DNA from: Bimuria novae-zelandiae CBS 107.79
Taxonomy: Eukaryota > Ascomycota > Dothideomycetes > Pleosporales > Didymosphaeriaceae
Assembly: GCA_010015655.1 (NCBI GenBank)
Contig: ML976747.1
Span: 62,001 to 126,000, forward strand
Length of the DNA stretch: 64,000 bases
Direction of reading: 5' to 3'
A model generated the notes under the pieces. It saw nothing but the letters and a program-made list of their open reading frames with translations, ran no database searches and was not told the DNA's origin. Numbering within the stretch: the stretch's first letter is position 1; each line of letters starts with the position of its first letter. Positions 10,538-21,520 of this stretch are shown one piece after another. A program made the translations under genes and the position numbers.

Positions 10538-11816
10538 TCAGGTTCGGCTCCTGCTTGGAATAAGATAATACTCACACGGCCACTCTTTGTCGTATGCATC
10601 GTTAGTAAGCGGGACGTCCAACGAATCCTCCAGCGCCAATCGCTGCACATGATTCTGTGTGTAGCGGCTGTTGAATCCGTGGAGCATGCCTGGAAACGGT
10701 GGTGCACGCCGGTAATCCCATGCCACTACGAACTCTTTCGTCTGCATGCGCTCGCGAGAGGGCCCTTCACAGATGAGATCGTCCCCGTGCTCTTGTCGTT
10801 CTTGGGATGCCGCGGGTTGGCTACTTCGTGTGCTTGAGCTTAAACGCTTCCATTGCAAGCAGGCGAACCGGCGCGCATCATCAGAAACATAGTCCCTGCG
10901 CTTGGGTCCCATCGTTGTCCGATCTTTGTCTTCATCATACTTGCAATTGCCAAGTAGGCCGCAGGAGGAGTTATTGGAGAGACAGTCGTCGTTGCATTTG
11001 TGGCAGCACTTATAGCTATCCTCGGGTAAATGGGGCATGGTCAGCTCTAGGCGTTCTCTGTACAGCGTTCGTTTGTCGTCGTCGTCTTTGTCAAGGAACT
11101 CCGCCCAATGCCTCTTAATGCTCTCTTGGATCTTGCCGACGATAAGACCATAATCGCTCGATAGATCCACTGCAGCGTTTGATGTTGAGTCGGAGGCCTC
11201 GACTTGAGGGCATAGGATCAACAGTGTTACTTTGTCGAATGGTCGTGTAAGAAGCATTCGCAGGGCTTCCAAGGGGCTTCCGCATGTGGAGATCCATAGA
11301 ATACCCATCGCGCTTGAACAGAGGTATATACTCGCACGTGATGTTCAATCCGACCGATAGCGTAACAGATCGGAGCGCAATCCAGCGGTTATTCAGTGGG
11401 ACTTCACCGTGTAGATTGATGGATTTGCCGTGAACCTTCTCAAATTCGGTTTGAAAGTCGTCCAAATGCATCTTTAGGTAGCGACCAGCTGCCTCTAAAG
11501 CTTCATAGTCCCAACGTTAGACAAGAATTATCATGCTGAGCTAGTAAATGCATACCTTATTTGCAAGTTAGCAGGACAAAACAAGCCCGCGACAGTCGCG
11601 GTCATCTTCGGGGTACCCGTTCGCGTGCCACTTGCGAGCTAGTAGAGGGGGATGTCCGTACAGACAGTCGTATATCACGCAGCGGACGTCGTAGTTCAGC
11701 TTCCCGAAGAAAGTGCTCTGCGGTTGGGAAGTTTCGATGCCGCCCACCTCGAGGGTTGTCTTCGCGCGTTTGGCCTTGCTGGTCGCGCCCGCGTCCCTAG
11801 CGCGACGCTTCGTCAT
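10538..11816 (-). pseudogene. F-box/2EXR-like family protein, copy A (broken)
   Basis: The start at 11816 has a strong context (CCACC before ATG). Exon 1 carries a Lys/Arg-rich tail, then the motif FFGKLNYDVRCVIYDCLYG, which resembles the F-box/2EXR pattern (LPxExRxxIYxxL) of many fungal proteins. An in-frame TAA at 11568-11570 sits between SC and LANK, where sister copies have a sense codon. The expected acceptor before EALEAAGRYLK is not an AG. A frameshift near 11300 is needed to pass into the segment GSPLEALRMLLTRPFDKV. The 3' part has a Cys-rich block (KCCHKCNDDC), the ACLQWKRL motif and VVAWDYRRAP. The family is not one I can name. Copies B (15143-16502) and C (28858-30359) lie on the same strand. 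Confidence 0.7.
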
Positions 11817-12938
11817 GGTGGCAAGGTCTAGTGGGACGAGGAAGCACAGCTGCTGTGTCGCCTGTGAATAAGTGCGGGATAGCGGCCGACTGGAAGGGTG
11901 GCGGCTTATTTTGTGCGAGCACGGGTCGAGGTGTGGTGCGAGAGACAAGTGCAGGCAGCGACAAAGACTTTACATGAGTGTGAGCAAACACATCATCGCT
12001 GATTTCATCAATGGTGCACGGGGTAGTCGCGTCGTGATGAGGCAGGAGCGTAGGGCGCTCAGGGCAAATGGTTGAAAAGCGCCTTCCAAACCGCAACCTC
12101 AACACATACACAGCTCATATAGCCGTACTCGAGCCCTGTTAAATGTTATACTCTTTTGGTTAATATTTGTACGTGTCTTCAGGGACTGGCTGAAGTTTGG
12201 TCGTACGTTGAGATGAAAGAGGTGCGGCTTCCGCTTCGTGACCACAATGAGTGTGATAATCTTGCACCGCGTCATGACCGTTATCAGCTTTCCTAGTTTG
12301 AACCTAAAGAACCTATTTGCGCCTACTATTCTCTCTTTCTCCTAGTCTGCTAAGTTCTGTAAATTGAAGTAGGCATAGCATCGTCTTCTCCTTCCGGGGA
12401 TGGAGTACGGAATTGGAGTGCGGGATTGGAGTGCGGGATTGGAGTGCGGGATTGGAGTGCGGGCGGGTTTGAGAACCGCGCAGCAATGCTGCAATCACCT
12501 TCTCGCTCTGCGCCACGCGTTCCTAGCCCAGAAATACAACAAGACGCAACTTTAAGGAATTTGAGAAAGACAAAAAGCGTCTATAAAATCGCTTGCTTCA
12601 GGCGTGGTACTAGAGTACTGTGGTTGTCTCTAAGGATCCTGTAGCGGAAGCCAAGATGCCGAGCGTGGATGCATGCACCCTATTTGGCAGCCAATGGCTT
12701 TGATGGCCTAAAAGTGGGGCGCTATAATGTGGGCTAAATTCCTACCGGACGAAACTGCGGCTGGACTGTACGCTTGGTTGCGCGGGCCTACTCTCCTTAA
12801 AACTTGATCGTAATTTTCTGCGTGTCTGTATCTTTCCCTTGTCATTTATGCTCTCAATCGCTTCCCTACCAGAGGTCATCTTTGTCACCCTTTTGGCCTA
12901 AGCACAGAGACAGCCATTGCAACGGATACTAGGTGTAC
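11817..12938. other. Intergenic with a 13-bp minisatellite
   Basis: This holds the upstream region of pseudogene copy A and the promoter of the F-box/TPR-like gene. The only clear structure is the 13-bp repeat at 12412-12463. Confidence 0.6.
12412..12463. repeat. 13-bp minisatellite, four perfect copies
   Basis: The unit ATTGGAGTGCGGG is repeated four times without mismatch, with a decayed partial copy just before it. Confidence 0.95.
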
Positions 12939-14108
12939 ATGTCTGCCGTATCTTCTCCTCGTGGGGGAACTCATAACCTCCACACACTGCATGGCGACGT
13001 GCTCCACGAAATCTTGCTGTTATCCCCCGATCGAAAGTCCCTGTGGCATCTGATTCTCACGCACCCGGCCGTCTACCATGCGTTCCAAGAGCGACGCCGG
13101 CTGATTCTGAGAACTGTCTTCAAAACGGAAGCAAGCTTGAGTCGCCTGAAAATGGACGCTGTGGATTCATTCCTGGACCGGCTACAAGTCAAAATCCCAA
13201 TCGATGCAGCTGCACTCCGCGAAGCACTGTGGCCCCGGTTCGAGCCTCAACTGCCAGCTTTACTCCCCTCTAGATGGGCCACGGCACTCCTACTCTGTTA
13301 CCACTCCTCGAATCTGAAAGATGAAGCACTCACATTCACGAAGCGAACGACAACCAAGCTACTAAATCATGCTCTGCCGCCCACCCGGGAAGCTCGTACG
13401 TTCGCCCGGGCTGCAATTCGGACGTACGTAGCTGCCAATCTCGCCGAGGACGCGCTCCAATTCCAGGAGGCATTTCTATATCGTCTTGATCCGCGGTCGT
13501 CCGAACACAGTTTATGGACCAAAGAGCTTGTCCCCAGGTACCGGGCTCTCAAAGGCCCAGAACAAGCGTTACAACTGCAGCGCAGCCACTGGGAGCTTTA
13601 CCAAACGACCCTCGGACCAAATAGCGACATTACTTTGGACTGGGCACGTTCAATAGTTCACGAACATCAATGTGCGGGTGACCACCAGCAGGCAATCCTC
13701 TTCCACCAACGCGTCAGAAACACTCTAGATCCCACAACGGCGCAGTATGTCGCGTGGTCACGACAGCAAATACAAATGCTTCAGAAACTAAATCGGACCG
13801 AGGAAGCGCTTTTGGTCACGGAGGACGTCTGGCGGAATCTTCAGCCTGATTCGGCTGGCTACAGGGCGTGGACAGCGCAACTCAGTGCACAATATGAAGC
13901 TGTAGGGCGAGCTAATGCGGCAGTTGCGGTTTGCGAGGCTGCTTGGACAACTATAAAGACACGCTTAGATCGCTCACCTAATGACGAAGCCTGGAAATAT
14001 CACGCCCATGGAACGGCACTTATGCTTGCTAAAGCGTATCGCCGGAATGGTCGGAAAGAAGATGCTTTAGCTCTTGAAGCAATAGCGAAATCGCTTCGTG
14101 CATTGTAG
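12939..14108 (+). CDS. F-box-like N terminus with TPR-like repeats
   Basis: One intronless frame gives about 389 residues from the ATG at 12939; an in-frame GTG lies six bases upstream. Residues ~15-60 look like an F-box-type helical bundle (LHGDVLHEILLLSPDRKSL, then a WHLILTHPAVYHAF helix). From about residue 95 to the end there are repeated TPR-like helical pairs with the pattern Ala-hydrophobic-xx-hydrophobic plus W/Y, such as EDALQFQEAFLYRL and EEALLVTEDVWRNL, spaced about 45 residues apart. Kinesin-light-chain-like TPR arrays occur in many fungal signalling and NLR-like proteins. No catalytic domain is seen. A scaffold or substrate-adaptor role is inference. Confidence 0.7.
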   Translation: MSAVSSPRGGTHNLHTLHGDVLHEILLLSPDRKSLWHLILTHPAVYHAFQERRRLILRTVFKTEASLSRLKMDAVDSFLDRLQVKIPIDAAALREALWPRFEPQLPALLPSRWATALLLCYHSSNLKDEALTFTKRTTTKLLNHALPPTREARTFARAAIRTYVAANLAEDALQFQEAFLYRLDPRSSEHSLWTKELVPRYRALKGPEQALQLQRSHWELYQTTLGPNSDITLDWARSIVHEHQCAGDHQQAILFHQRVRNTLDPTTAQYVAWSRQQIQMLQKLNRTEEALLVTEDVWRNLQPDSAGYRAWTAQLSAQYEAVGRANAAVAVCEAAWTTIKTRLDRSPNDEAWKYHAHGTALMLAKAYRRNGRKEDALALEAIAKSLRAL

Positions 14109-15142
14109 TCCCAGTTGTTTTGCCATTTCCTCGAAAGAGCAGCTCTTATTCTTCCTTTTGCATTAAAGTAGAGACGCATAGTCCTTATATACAAGTTTAG
14201 TAGTTAAGTAATAACGAAAACAGGGTTATATATAGTGTTTCAAAGGGTTGCAAGGGATGATAGAACGCACTTGTAATTGTCTCCTTTCCTGGAAGGTTGA
14301 CTTTGTAGACTTAATGTCTCGACGGCTTTGTTGCCTTTCTCAAATTGTATATCGTTAAACATGAAACTGTAAATTTCGTGTTCTGCTGTAGTACTGCAGG
14401 TTGTTATCTGTCAAAGATCAATTGTATCTCGCCGTAAGAGACTTGGCTTTGAAACTTTGAAGGAGTGGTAGCCGCGCGACTATCGCGAGATGGGGCCGCG
14501 TTGAAGGTAAAAGCGACTGGGAGGCTGTAATAAATCACTACATTGACCATCACAAAGCGTATCCTGGGGCTACACACGAGCGAGTCGCAGTAGCTTGATG
14601 GTTTTGTCATTGCAGCACCGGCTAAGCTCTGGACAGAGTGACCTCTACACTTGCACTTGAAGGGATTATGCCCATGCGTCCATTCTTACAGAACTTAATG
14701 AGTCACTGCAAGCAATGCCCGCCCAAATATCACTCCATTTCGATTGGTAAGCCATTCTCACAGTGATATTATTGCCACGTCAATTCGCTTGACACCTCCA
14801 ACACCACCTCCTTGGTAATCTTCATTCCCACAGCTTCCCAGAAGACTTTTCATTCCTTGCAACAAAGGTTTCAGAGCAGATAGATGCTCTCTCGCCTAGA
14901 AGAGTCGGATTATTCCTTGTCAGAGCCTCTGGAGAACATCGACGTATGGGTGTTCCAATGCCCTGACTCCGTACTGGCTCGCTCACACCCTCCTCCAAAT
15001 CGAACCAGAGTCTTTCAGGAAACCATCAACCCTTGCAGATATCATCATCTACCTCTTGCGAAGTCAACATCCACCGATTTGGGTGCGCAATTCCCAGTTC
15101 TCCGACTGACCCGCCTCCAGTGCATATTTCGTACTTATGTGG
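14109..15142. other. Intergenic, nothing recognised
   Basis: An AT-rich 3' flank follows the F-box/TPR-like gene. A plus-strand frame at 14884-15237 overlaps the tail of pseudogene copy B in antisense and shows no domain; I do not call it. Confidence 0.55.
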
Positions 15143-16502
15143 CTAGGTTTTGTCGTACTCCTCGTCGTTCTCAGGGACAGGTAGTAGATCTTTCTCGGCA
15201 CAACGAGATACGAAGGCCGGATCATAACGTCTCTTGAAGCCTGTCAGTTGGGCCGTAGAATGCTCTGTTCGATCTGGGCGAAAGTCCCAGGCAAGAACAA
15301 TGTGTCTTGTCTGGACACGGCTACAGGAATGAGCGCCATGCATATAGTAGGAGGACTCGTTGAAATAACGGTTATTTACGTGGACCTTCTGATCGAAATA
15401 AAAATTCCCTTCGTTGTCGAAACTTTGACTTGTACGGTTCCACTGTGCGCGAGCAAATCGATACTCTTGGTCGGAACTGTAAAGCATACGTTTTGGTCCA
15501 GGTTGCTTCTCGTTGTCTGGACACTTGCAGTCGTATTCGATGTCGCATTTGAATATGATGTGGTGGCTCCTATCCAGATTGCACTCCAGTGGATGGCATG
15601 GAACTCCAACTGGCTTACACGAGCACTAGCCATCGCTGCATCCGCAGTCAAAGCTTAATTCGGCGATGCAAGGCCCCTCGTGGCTAAAAAGCGCAAGACG
15701 GCCCGAGCAGTTGGTGTTGTGTTCGTGCTTGCAATCGTACGTATTGCAATGATCCCCACATTCATGGGGCTGAAAACGATACGGGTCGTTCAGATTGCGC
15801 TCACACTGCTTGTAGTCGTCCACAGTCATGAATTGCATCCAGTCGCGGCTGATAAAAAAGATGGTGCTAAGAAGCGCAGATTCCATAGTCTTGGGAACTT
15901 CCGAAATGCTCAGCTGATTCGAGTCGTCTGAGGCGTCGGAGGAAGTGCAGGTTAACAGGAATATAACCTTAGCAAACGGAAGGAGGAGAACATTGCACAA
16001 AGGACTACCCCCTGTGAACATTTCATACCACTCCTGAGTCTTCCGAAAAGGGTTCTGCGCGTAATTCGCGTCGAATGTGATTGTAAGACTTTTGAGTGTT
16101 TCCCACAGCCATAACAGAGAGGGATAGCTCTATGGAGCGCGACAGAATTGATGTGGTAACGCTGTCGTACCTTATCCAGAAGTTGTGTGACATACAACTT
16201 CAAATGTCGACTAGCGGCCTCCAACAGCTCCTGTGGTATAGCGTTAGCTTTGAGTGTAGCAGAACATGGTTGGTAGCTTACCTTGTTCGCCTGCTTACAT
16301 GACAAGACCAATCCGGCTGCAAGCTCCTGAGACGCCCAGCCTAGATGATGAGGCTTGCGTGCTAAGGAGCCAGGGTTCCGTACAAGTAATCGTAGATGTT
16401 CCGACGCACGTCGAGGTTCAATTTGGCGAAGAACATGCTCTGTGGTTGCGAAAGTTCTAGGGCCACGGCCGAACCCACAGGGCTCGTTTTTGTACGCTCC
16501 AT
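15143..16502 (-). pseudogene. F-box/2EXR-like family protein, copy B (broken)
   Basis: The frame starts at the ATG at 16502 and quickly reaches FFAKLNLDVRRNIYDYLYG, the family motif. A frameshift near 16365-16385 follows. The frame is then recovered through GLVLSCKQANK, and a canonical intron is visible (AAG then GTAAGC, GCTAACG branch, CACAG acceptor) before ELLEAASRHLKLYV. A second frameshift lies near 16110. Downstream the frame is open except for an in-frame TAG at 15626-15628, inside a Cys-rich region with about ten cysteines (FDCGCSDG, stop, CSCKPVGVPC). It then runs through ARAQWNR and IVLAWDFRPD to a stop at 15143. Order and motifs match copies A and C, which establishes the family. 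Confidence 0.7.
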
Positions 16503-16923
16503 CTCGTCGTACTGAGCCGCGCTTGTTAGGGTGCGATAATTCCACAAACTGAAGGATAAGGTTTTGAACGGCTATGCGTGCCGCAAATTCCGTGCGCGGC
16601 GTCGACACACCGTGTGAAGTCGCGTTCCTGAGCGTGTGGGGTGTCGGTCGGAATCACAAGCGGTGCGTTTTGAGGGTGTAGAGGGAACTGGCCCCAAGGT
16701 ATGTCAGCGGGTGGGCGGGTCTAAGACGCGGGCATGTGCATGAGTGAGGCAGGAGCAAACGCAGTTTCATGAAAGGAAGGAACGAGTTGACTTGTACGCT
16801 TTAACCCCGAACCGACGACCCAGAGCAAAACATCTAGGTGCCTGTCAATACTCACAGTGCAATACCGAGGATTCTCATTCAATTTTTGCAACAACCGTAA
16901 CGTCGAGCCACATCTATCGCCAT
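16503..16923. other. Intergenic, nothing recognised
   Basis: This lies between pseudogene copy B and the 3' end of the Cys-rich membrane protein gene. No feature is supported. Confidence 0.55.
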
Positions 16924-17731
16924 TCACACAGCCGATGTTCCTTCGGACTCGACAGGTATCTCAGAGACCTCACACAGCTTACTCTCCAGCTCCACCGGCG
17001 CAAGACAATACTCAAACCTCCATGAAGATAACTCGGATCTTCTCTTTCTCCTGTGCGCTACCTTGGCCGTCATTATACCAGCAGCAAACAGAACAACGGC
17101 GCCAAGCCCAGCGTCCACACCTGTTCCTGCCTTCGTTCCTCTGGACAATAGCTCGGTCTTATTTTTGGCTGAAGTATCTGAAGTACCCGATGGCCCTGGG
17201 GATACCGCTGCGGAGGACACGAATGATGACGACGTAACGAGAATAGAGGTAGGATCGCCGAATCGTCTCGCGACGCTGTACCGTGGGAGCTCGCTCCCTT
17301 CTTCGCAGCAGTCGGTAGTCGTACCACAACACCAAGTCTGCGAAGAGCTTGTTCCATCGCACGGCGTGACGACAACATCGCTCTTACTTTGGGAGATCTA
17401 AGGGGCGTATCGTCAGCCGAGCTCCGCAGCGCTCTTCGTTGGGAACTGATGAACAAACCTCTCTCGAACAAAGCTCCAAGCAACCACCCAGCTCCCACGT
17501 TTTGTTCGTACAAGTTTCTCTCCAGTACACATGCGTCTCCACATTCTGATAAAGTCCATTTGGCAGGCATTCGTCGTGGTCGGAGTTGCAACAGATCTTT
17601 GACAAAGGCTTCAAAGGATCCGTATCGCACGCCTTGTATGCGAAGTCAGGATCCGCGGTCCCGTTACGCCAGTAGCACGCCGTCTCACAAGTAGCAATAC
17701 AGAGACAAACAGCGGCGAATAGCGCCAGCAT
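16924..17731 (-). CDS. Secreted Cys-rich single-pass surface protein
   Basis: Two exons (17731-17459 and 17397-16924) give 248 residues. The 61-bp intron has donor GTTTGT, branch GCTGACG and acceptor TTAG. The N terminus MLALFAAVCLCIATCETACY is a clear signal peptide. The ectodomain carries about 14 cysteines, including KICCNSDHDECLPNG and TWCCGTTTDCCEEG. A Ser/Thr/Pro-rich linker follows, then a membrane helix (GVDAGLGAVVLFAAGIMTA) with a basic stop-transfer (HRRKRR) and a ~40-residue cytoplasmic tail. This layout (signal, CC-rich ectodomain, Ser/Thr stalk, one helix, short tail) is common among poorly characterised Pezizomycotina wall-sensor-like proteins. No enzymatic domain is seen; surface sensing or anchoring is inference. 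Confidence 0.8.
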
Positions 17732-18627
17732 AACTATCGCTTCGAAACCGAGATGCGAACCAGTATAGAATCCGAGCTGCCAGAAACCGGTAACGAATGA
17801 GGGTCAACGGGCGGTACTGTGAAGAAAAGCAGGGTTTGACCATGTGTGATGAGCCTGTAAGCTGCACTCTTCCCACTGTGTCCAGTATCATATCATGTAC
17901 ACTACGAGCGACCAAGTCGACTGGAACATTCATGTGCTCTGTCCGTCGTTACATAACGAATGTGTCGTGCGCACAGGTTCAGAACATCGGCTTTCGACAT
18001 TTATACCCATACGTCAGCTCTGAGAAACGGGTGGCAGAGTGATCTGCGTAAGGAGTTGCACTGTGTGAAACTGTCCAGGTAAGTGATAGCAACAACTGTT
18101 CAGTAGCGACCATGCATGTGCGGAGCATGTCCTTCCGGGCACACGGCGGGACCTGGGGAAGTGGAGATAGGATCGAGAAAGCGTGGTGGGATAGCTCAGT
18201 AACCGAGGCGACAACAACAAATCAAGCAAAGCCAGCGGACGGTCAAACACAGACACGACAAACGCGAGTGAGAAAGCGAGAAAGCACAAGATTATAAGCA
18301 AGACTCCATTTACTATCCACAGATATACCTCGCCTTTCTCATCACCTGAGCCGTAAATCCCTGCGCCAATTGCTATGCAAGAAGGCAGCACCTGCCACAC
18401 AACCACAGGCGAAGAACGCCAGGGCATCCGCGGCGAGGCAGCAGTGACTCCGGCCAGGCGACCAAAGCGAACAAAAATATGAACACAATTTGATGTGACA
18501 CGGCCGGCAAGGTCCAAACTCGTTCAAGTTACTTGAGACCAAGAGAAGAGCTGAAAGCGACCTAAGAACGTTAGTGAGAGGCTGGCATGTGATCAAGGGT
18601 GAGAGCTTACCATTGACAAGAGTGCAT
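17732..18627. other. Intergenic, nothing firm
   Basis: This is the upstream region of the Cys-rich protein gene and the 3' flank of hex1. A minus-strand frame at 18014-18517 contains one hydrophobic stretch but lacks an ATG and is not called. Confidence 0.5.
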
Positions 18628-20360
18628 CTACAACCGCGAACCGTGGACAACCTTGTAGTCGACAGCCATCTCCATGCCATCGTCGTTGATGACCAGGATG
18701 CGAACACTACCACGGCCATTGTCGAACGACTCGGTGAGGCGCTGGAGAAGGTTGCTCTGGTCGAGGATGGGGAGACCCTGCTTGACATCGCCGGTCTCGG
18801 TCATGGCGACGACACGGCCATCCTCGCGGATGTCGAGAACACGGTACTGCTTGAAGACAGGACCAAGCATGTTCTGGACAACGACGGACGGGGCCGGGTT
18901 GGAGATGAAGCTAGACTCCTCATGGAGCTGCTTGGTGAAGAGGTCAACACCGAGGTAGCGGTGCTGGCCGGTCTGGGAGGAAGTGGTGATGCGGATAACC
19001 TGGCAAGGGCGACCCTGAAGGATCAAGAGATCGCCAATGCGGATGTGGTGGCAGGGGATGGTGATAGTGTTGGGAGGACCCATCTTGCGGGTGGTGACGG
19101 ATGTGCTGCTGGAGATGACAGAAGGAGTGGGAGCTGGGCGGTAGGTAGGAGCGGGAGCCGGAGCGCGAGGAGCGGGGTGAGGAACGTGAGTGTCACGGAA
19201 GTGGGTAGGGGCAGGAGCGGCAGAGGTGGTGTACTTCTCCTTGACAACGATCTCCTCGCGGACGTCCTTGTGCTGGGAAGCCTTGGAAGAGTGGTCGTGG
19301 GAGTGGTGGTGGTGGTGGCGAGAACCGTGGATGGGGTGGGCGATGTGATCAGCTACCTTGTGGGCGGCGTGCTTGATACCGTGACGGAAAGAGTGGTAAT
19401 GGCCGTCGTCGTCGTAATATCCCATATCACGCTTGAACTGCTTGGGGGCGTCGACCGTGGAACGAGTAGTAGTCTCTACTCGAACCTCTTCGCGGTGAGG
19501 GTAGCGGCTGTCAACGAAGTCAGCCTCCCGACGGGAAGGGTAGGTGTCGTGCTTGGCGTCGAAGGGCTCTCGGCGGTAGCGAGAGGCCTGTTCGTAGCTG
19601 GGCTCGGTGCTGAGGCTGTGACTTTCCGCAGCGTAACCACCGACGATGGGACGGGTGCGTTCACGGAATTGACGCTCGGTGACGTCGACTTGGGTAGTAC
19701 CGTAGTCGACTTGGGGGCCTTGGACTGTGTTGAAGTCGCGGTCGTAGGTCCTCTGGTGGGATTCGATGTGGCTCCCGACGATAGGACGTTGGGGTTGGTA
19801 GCTGTAGTGAGGAAGGAGAAGGTCAGCTTGGGCAGGGAAGAGAAAAGAGCGGAAAAGTGGGGCAAGACGTGTCGCTCAGACAACAATAAAACGAATTGGG
19901 TTAGGCGGGTGCTCGCTTCGGGCCAGTGCATCAGGGGGCGGTGGGCGGCTGGTGGAAAAAGCGGTGGCAGGTAAACAAGAAAGATAGACTTACCGGTCGC
20001 GGTGCTCGTGGATGTCGACCTCTACACGCTCGGTGCGTTCGGTGCGACGAGCGGGCTCGGGCTGTTTGTAGCGGCGCTCCTCGTGGACGTGGATTTCCTC
20101 GCGGTGCTGCTGCTGCTGCGGCTGCGGACGGCGCTGGCGGTCCTCAAAAACACGTACGTCCTCTGTGTAGGTTTCGCGGTGCTCAGATGGGCGCTCAGCA
20201 GGCTGCTTGACGCGGACTGAGAAGGATTCCTGATGTTCAGAGTGACCTTCCCGTCCTGCCTGTGGTAGCTCTGCCTTTGCTTCTACCTGGACCTTTGTCG
20301 ATTCCTTTACAGCGTCCTTGCCGACGTTCTTGTAGCTGGACGGGAAGACACTGAACGGGA
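18628..20360 (-). CDS. hex1: Woronin body major protein HEX1
   Basis: The last exon (19801-18628) contains the compact HEX1 protein, about 265 residues from MGYYDDDGHYHSF at 19425. Its core (TITIPCHHIRIGDLLILQG through FKQYRVLDIREDGRVVAM) has the eIF5A-like fold of HEX1. It ends VVHGSRL, a PTS1 peroxisomal signal. HEX1 self-assembles into the crystalline core of the Woronin body, which plugs septal pores after injury. The frame is also open upstream of this Met. An intron (19993-19802, donor GTAAGT, acceptor CTACAG) joins it in phase to a second charged exon reaching to about 20360. That would give a form with roughly 240 extra Arg/Glu/His/Gln-rich residues. I found no in-frame ATG for the long form, so its true start is unresolved. 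Confidence 0.92.
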
Positions 20361-21520
20361 TCGGAACTGGTGCTGTTAGCCATCGCGATCTGTCGCGACT
20401 CGCGGTCAGTCTCACCTCTGGCTTCAAAATCCAGGTTGGCGGAGTCGACGCGTCACTTCTAATCCCCTCAATTGAAAGGATAAGAAGCGACTGGGTGCTC
20501 CTTAGGTGAGGGCAACGAAGAAGCTGCGAGAGCCTTAAGAAGCCAGCGTGAAGGCGCGATGCAAGGTGATCGTGCAATTGGTGGGGTGGGTGGAGGGAGG
20601 ATGAGTGCGTGTACAGGTGTGAGGAGAACAACTGTCCGTCGGCTTGCCGGGCTGAGTGGGTTGCGCCGTTTCATAGGGTGCATAAAGGACGAGGTTGGGT
20701 AAACAACACTATTACGCGCTAGTACAGCCGCCGCCTTCCCCCTTTCGGACAGCTATTCCGCGCTACTGCAGCTGCAACTTCCCCTTTCCACCGCAGCACA
20801 ACAGCCATCCCGCCTGGTCCGGCTTGTGAAGCTCCACCGACCTCCAGCACACCTCGGCGATCGCGTTGACCGGGCGATAGCCTTGAGCTGGGTACGCAAT
20901 CGCCAGCAGACCGCCAAAAGGGCTCCACTGTGCCTCCAGGAGCTTCCCTTTGCCGCGCCTGCAGCTTGCGAATCTCACCACCGACCAGACGGTCCACTTA
21001 CTTCGTGGAGCTTCGCAATTGGAGCTCTCTCATGCAGCCCGCGATAGTGCATCGCAGCAAGGTTCGAAAGCCGCTCCTCAGCTGAGAACACCCCTGCCCT
21101 TCGTCTACGGGAGAGCTTCCAGCCACTCCCATTGCTGTGATTGGTCGGCTCGAATTTGGCTGCCCGAAGGACGAGCTGGCGAGGCGCGTCCCGAGGTCAA
21201 TATCGATCACGTGTAATCACTGGCACCTCGAAAGCGGGTTCTCGTTCACGTCAGATCGACTGTACGAGGTCGATGAGGAGTTTATCTAGAGTCCAGACCA
21301 GATGTTCTTCGGTCGGCGATTAAACCATTCCACGGTATAGGGAGGGTGTCGCACGTCACTACGTTTCGCTACCAGATTGCACGCCGGGGACTCAAGCTCG
21401 ACATCACCGCGACAATATATACAAATTGATGCAAGGTTGACTTGTGAAGAAACGGCGGGATCGAACTGAGATTACCAGTACCCTTCCCGTTGAACTACGA
21501 TGATCTGGCCTACCTAGGTA
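20361..21520. other. Intergenic, nothing recognised
   Basis: This holds the hex1 promoter/5' UTR and the 3' flank of the transcription factor gene. Short frames on both strands have no domain. A tRNA-like patch near 21440-21510 was rejected. Confidence 0.5.

Noticed and set aside
14884..15237. 117-codon plus-strand frame with an ATG
   Set aside because: It overlaps the tail of pseudogene copy B in antisense and has no recognisable motif.
18014..18517. Possible small membrane protein on the minus strand
   Set aside because: One hydrophobic stretch is seen, but the frame begins at TTG without an ATG and nothing else supports coding.
18574..19974. 466-codon plus-strand frame
   Set aside because: It lies wholly antisense to hex1, is rich in Val/Gly as expected from the complement of biased codons, and has no domain.
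21440..21510. tRNA gene on the minus strand
   Set aside because: A TAGTTCAACGGG-like D arm and a GTTCGATCC T loop are present, but the T stem and the acceptor stem do not pair. At best it is a decayed relic.
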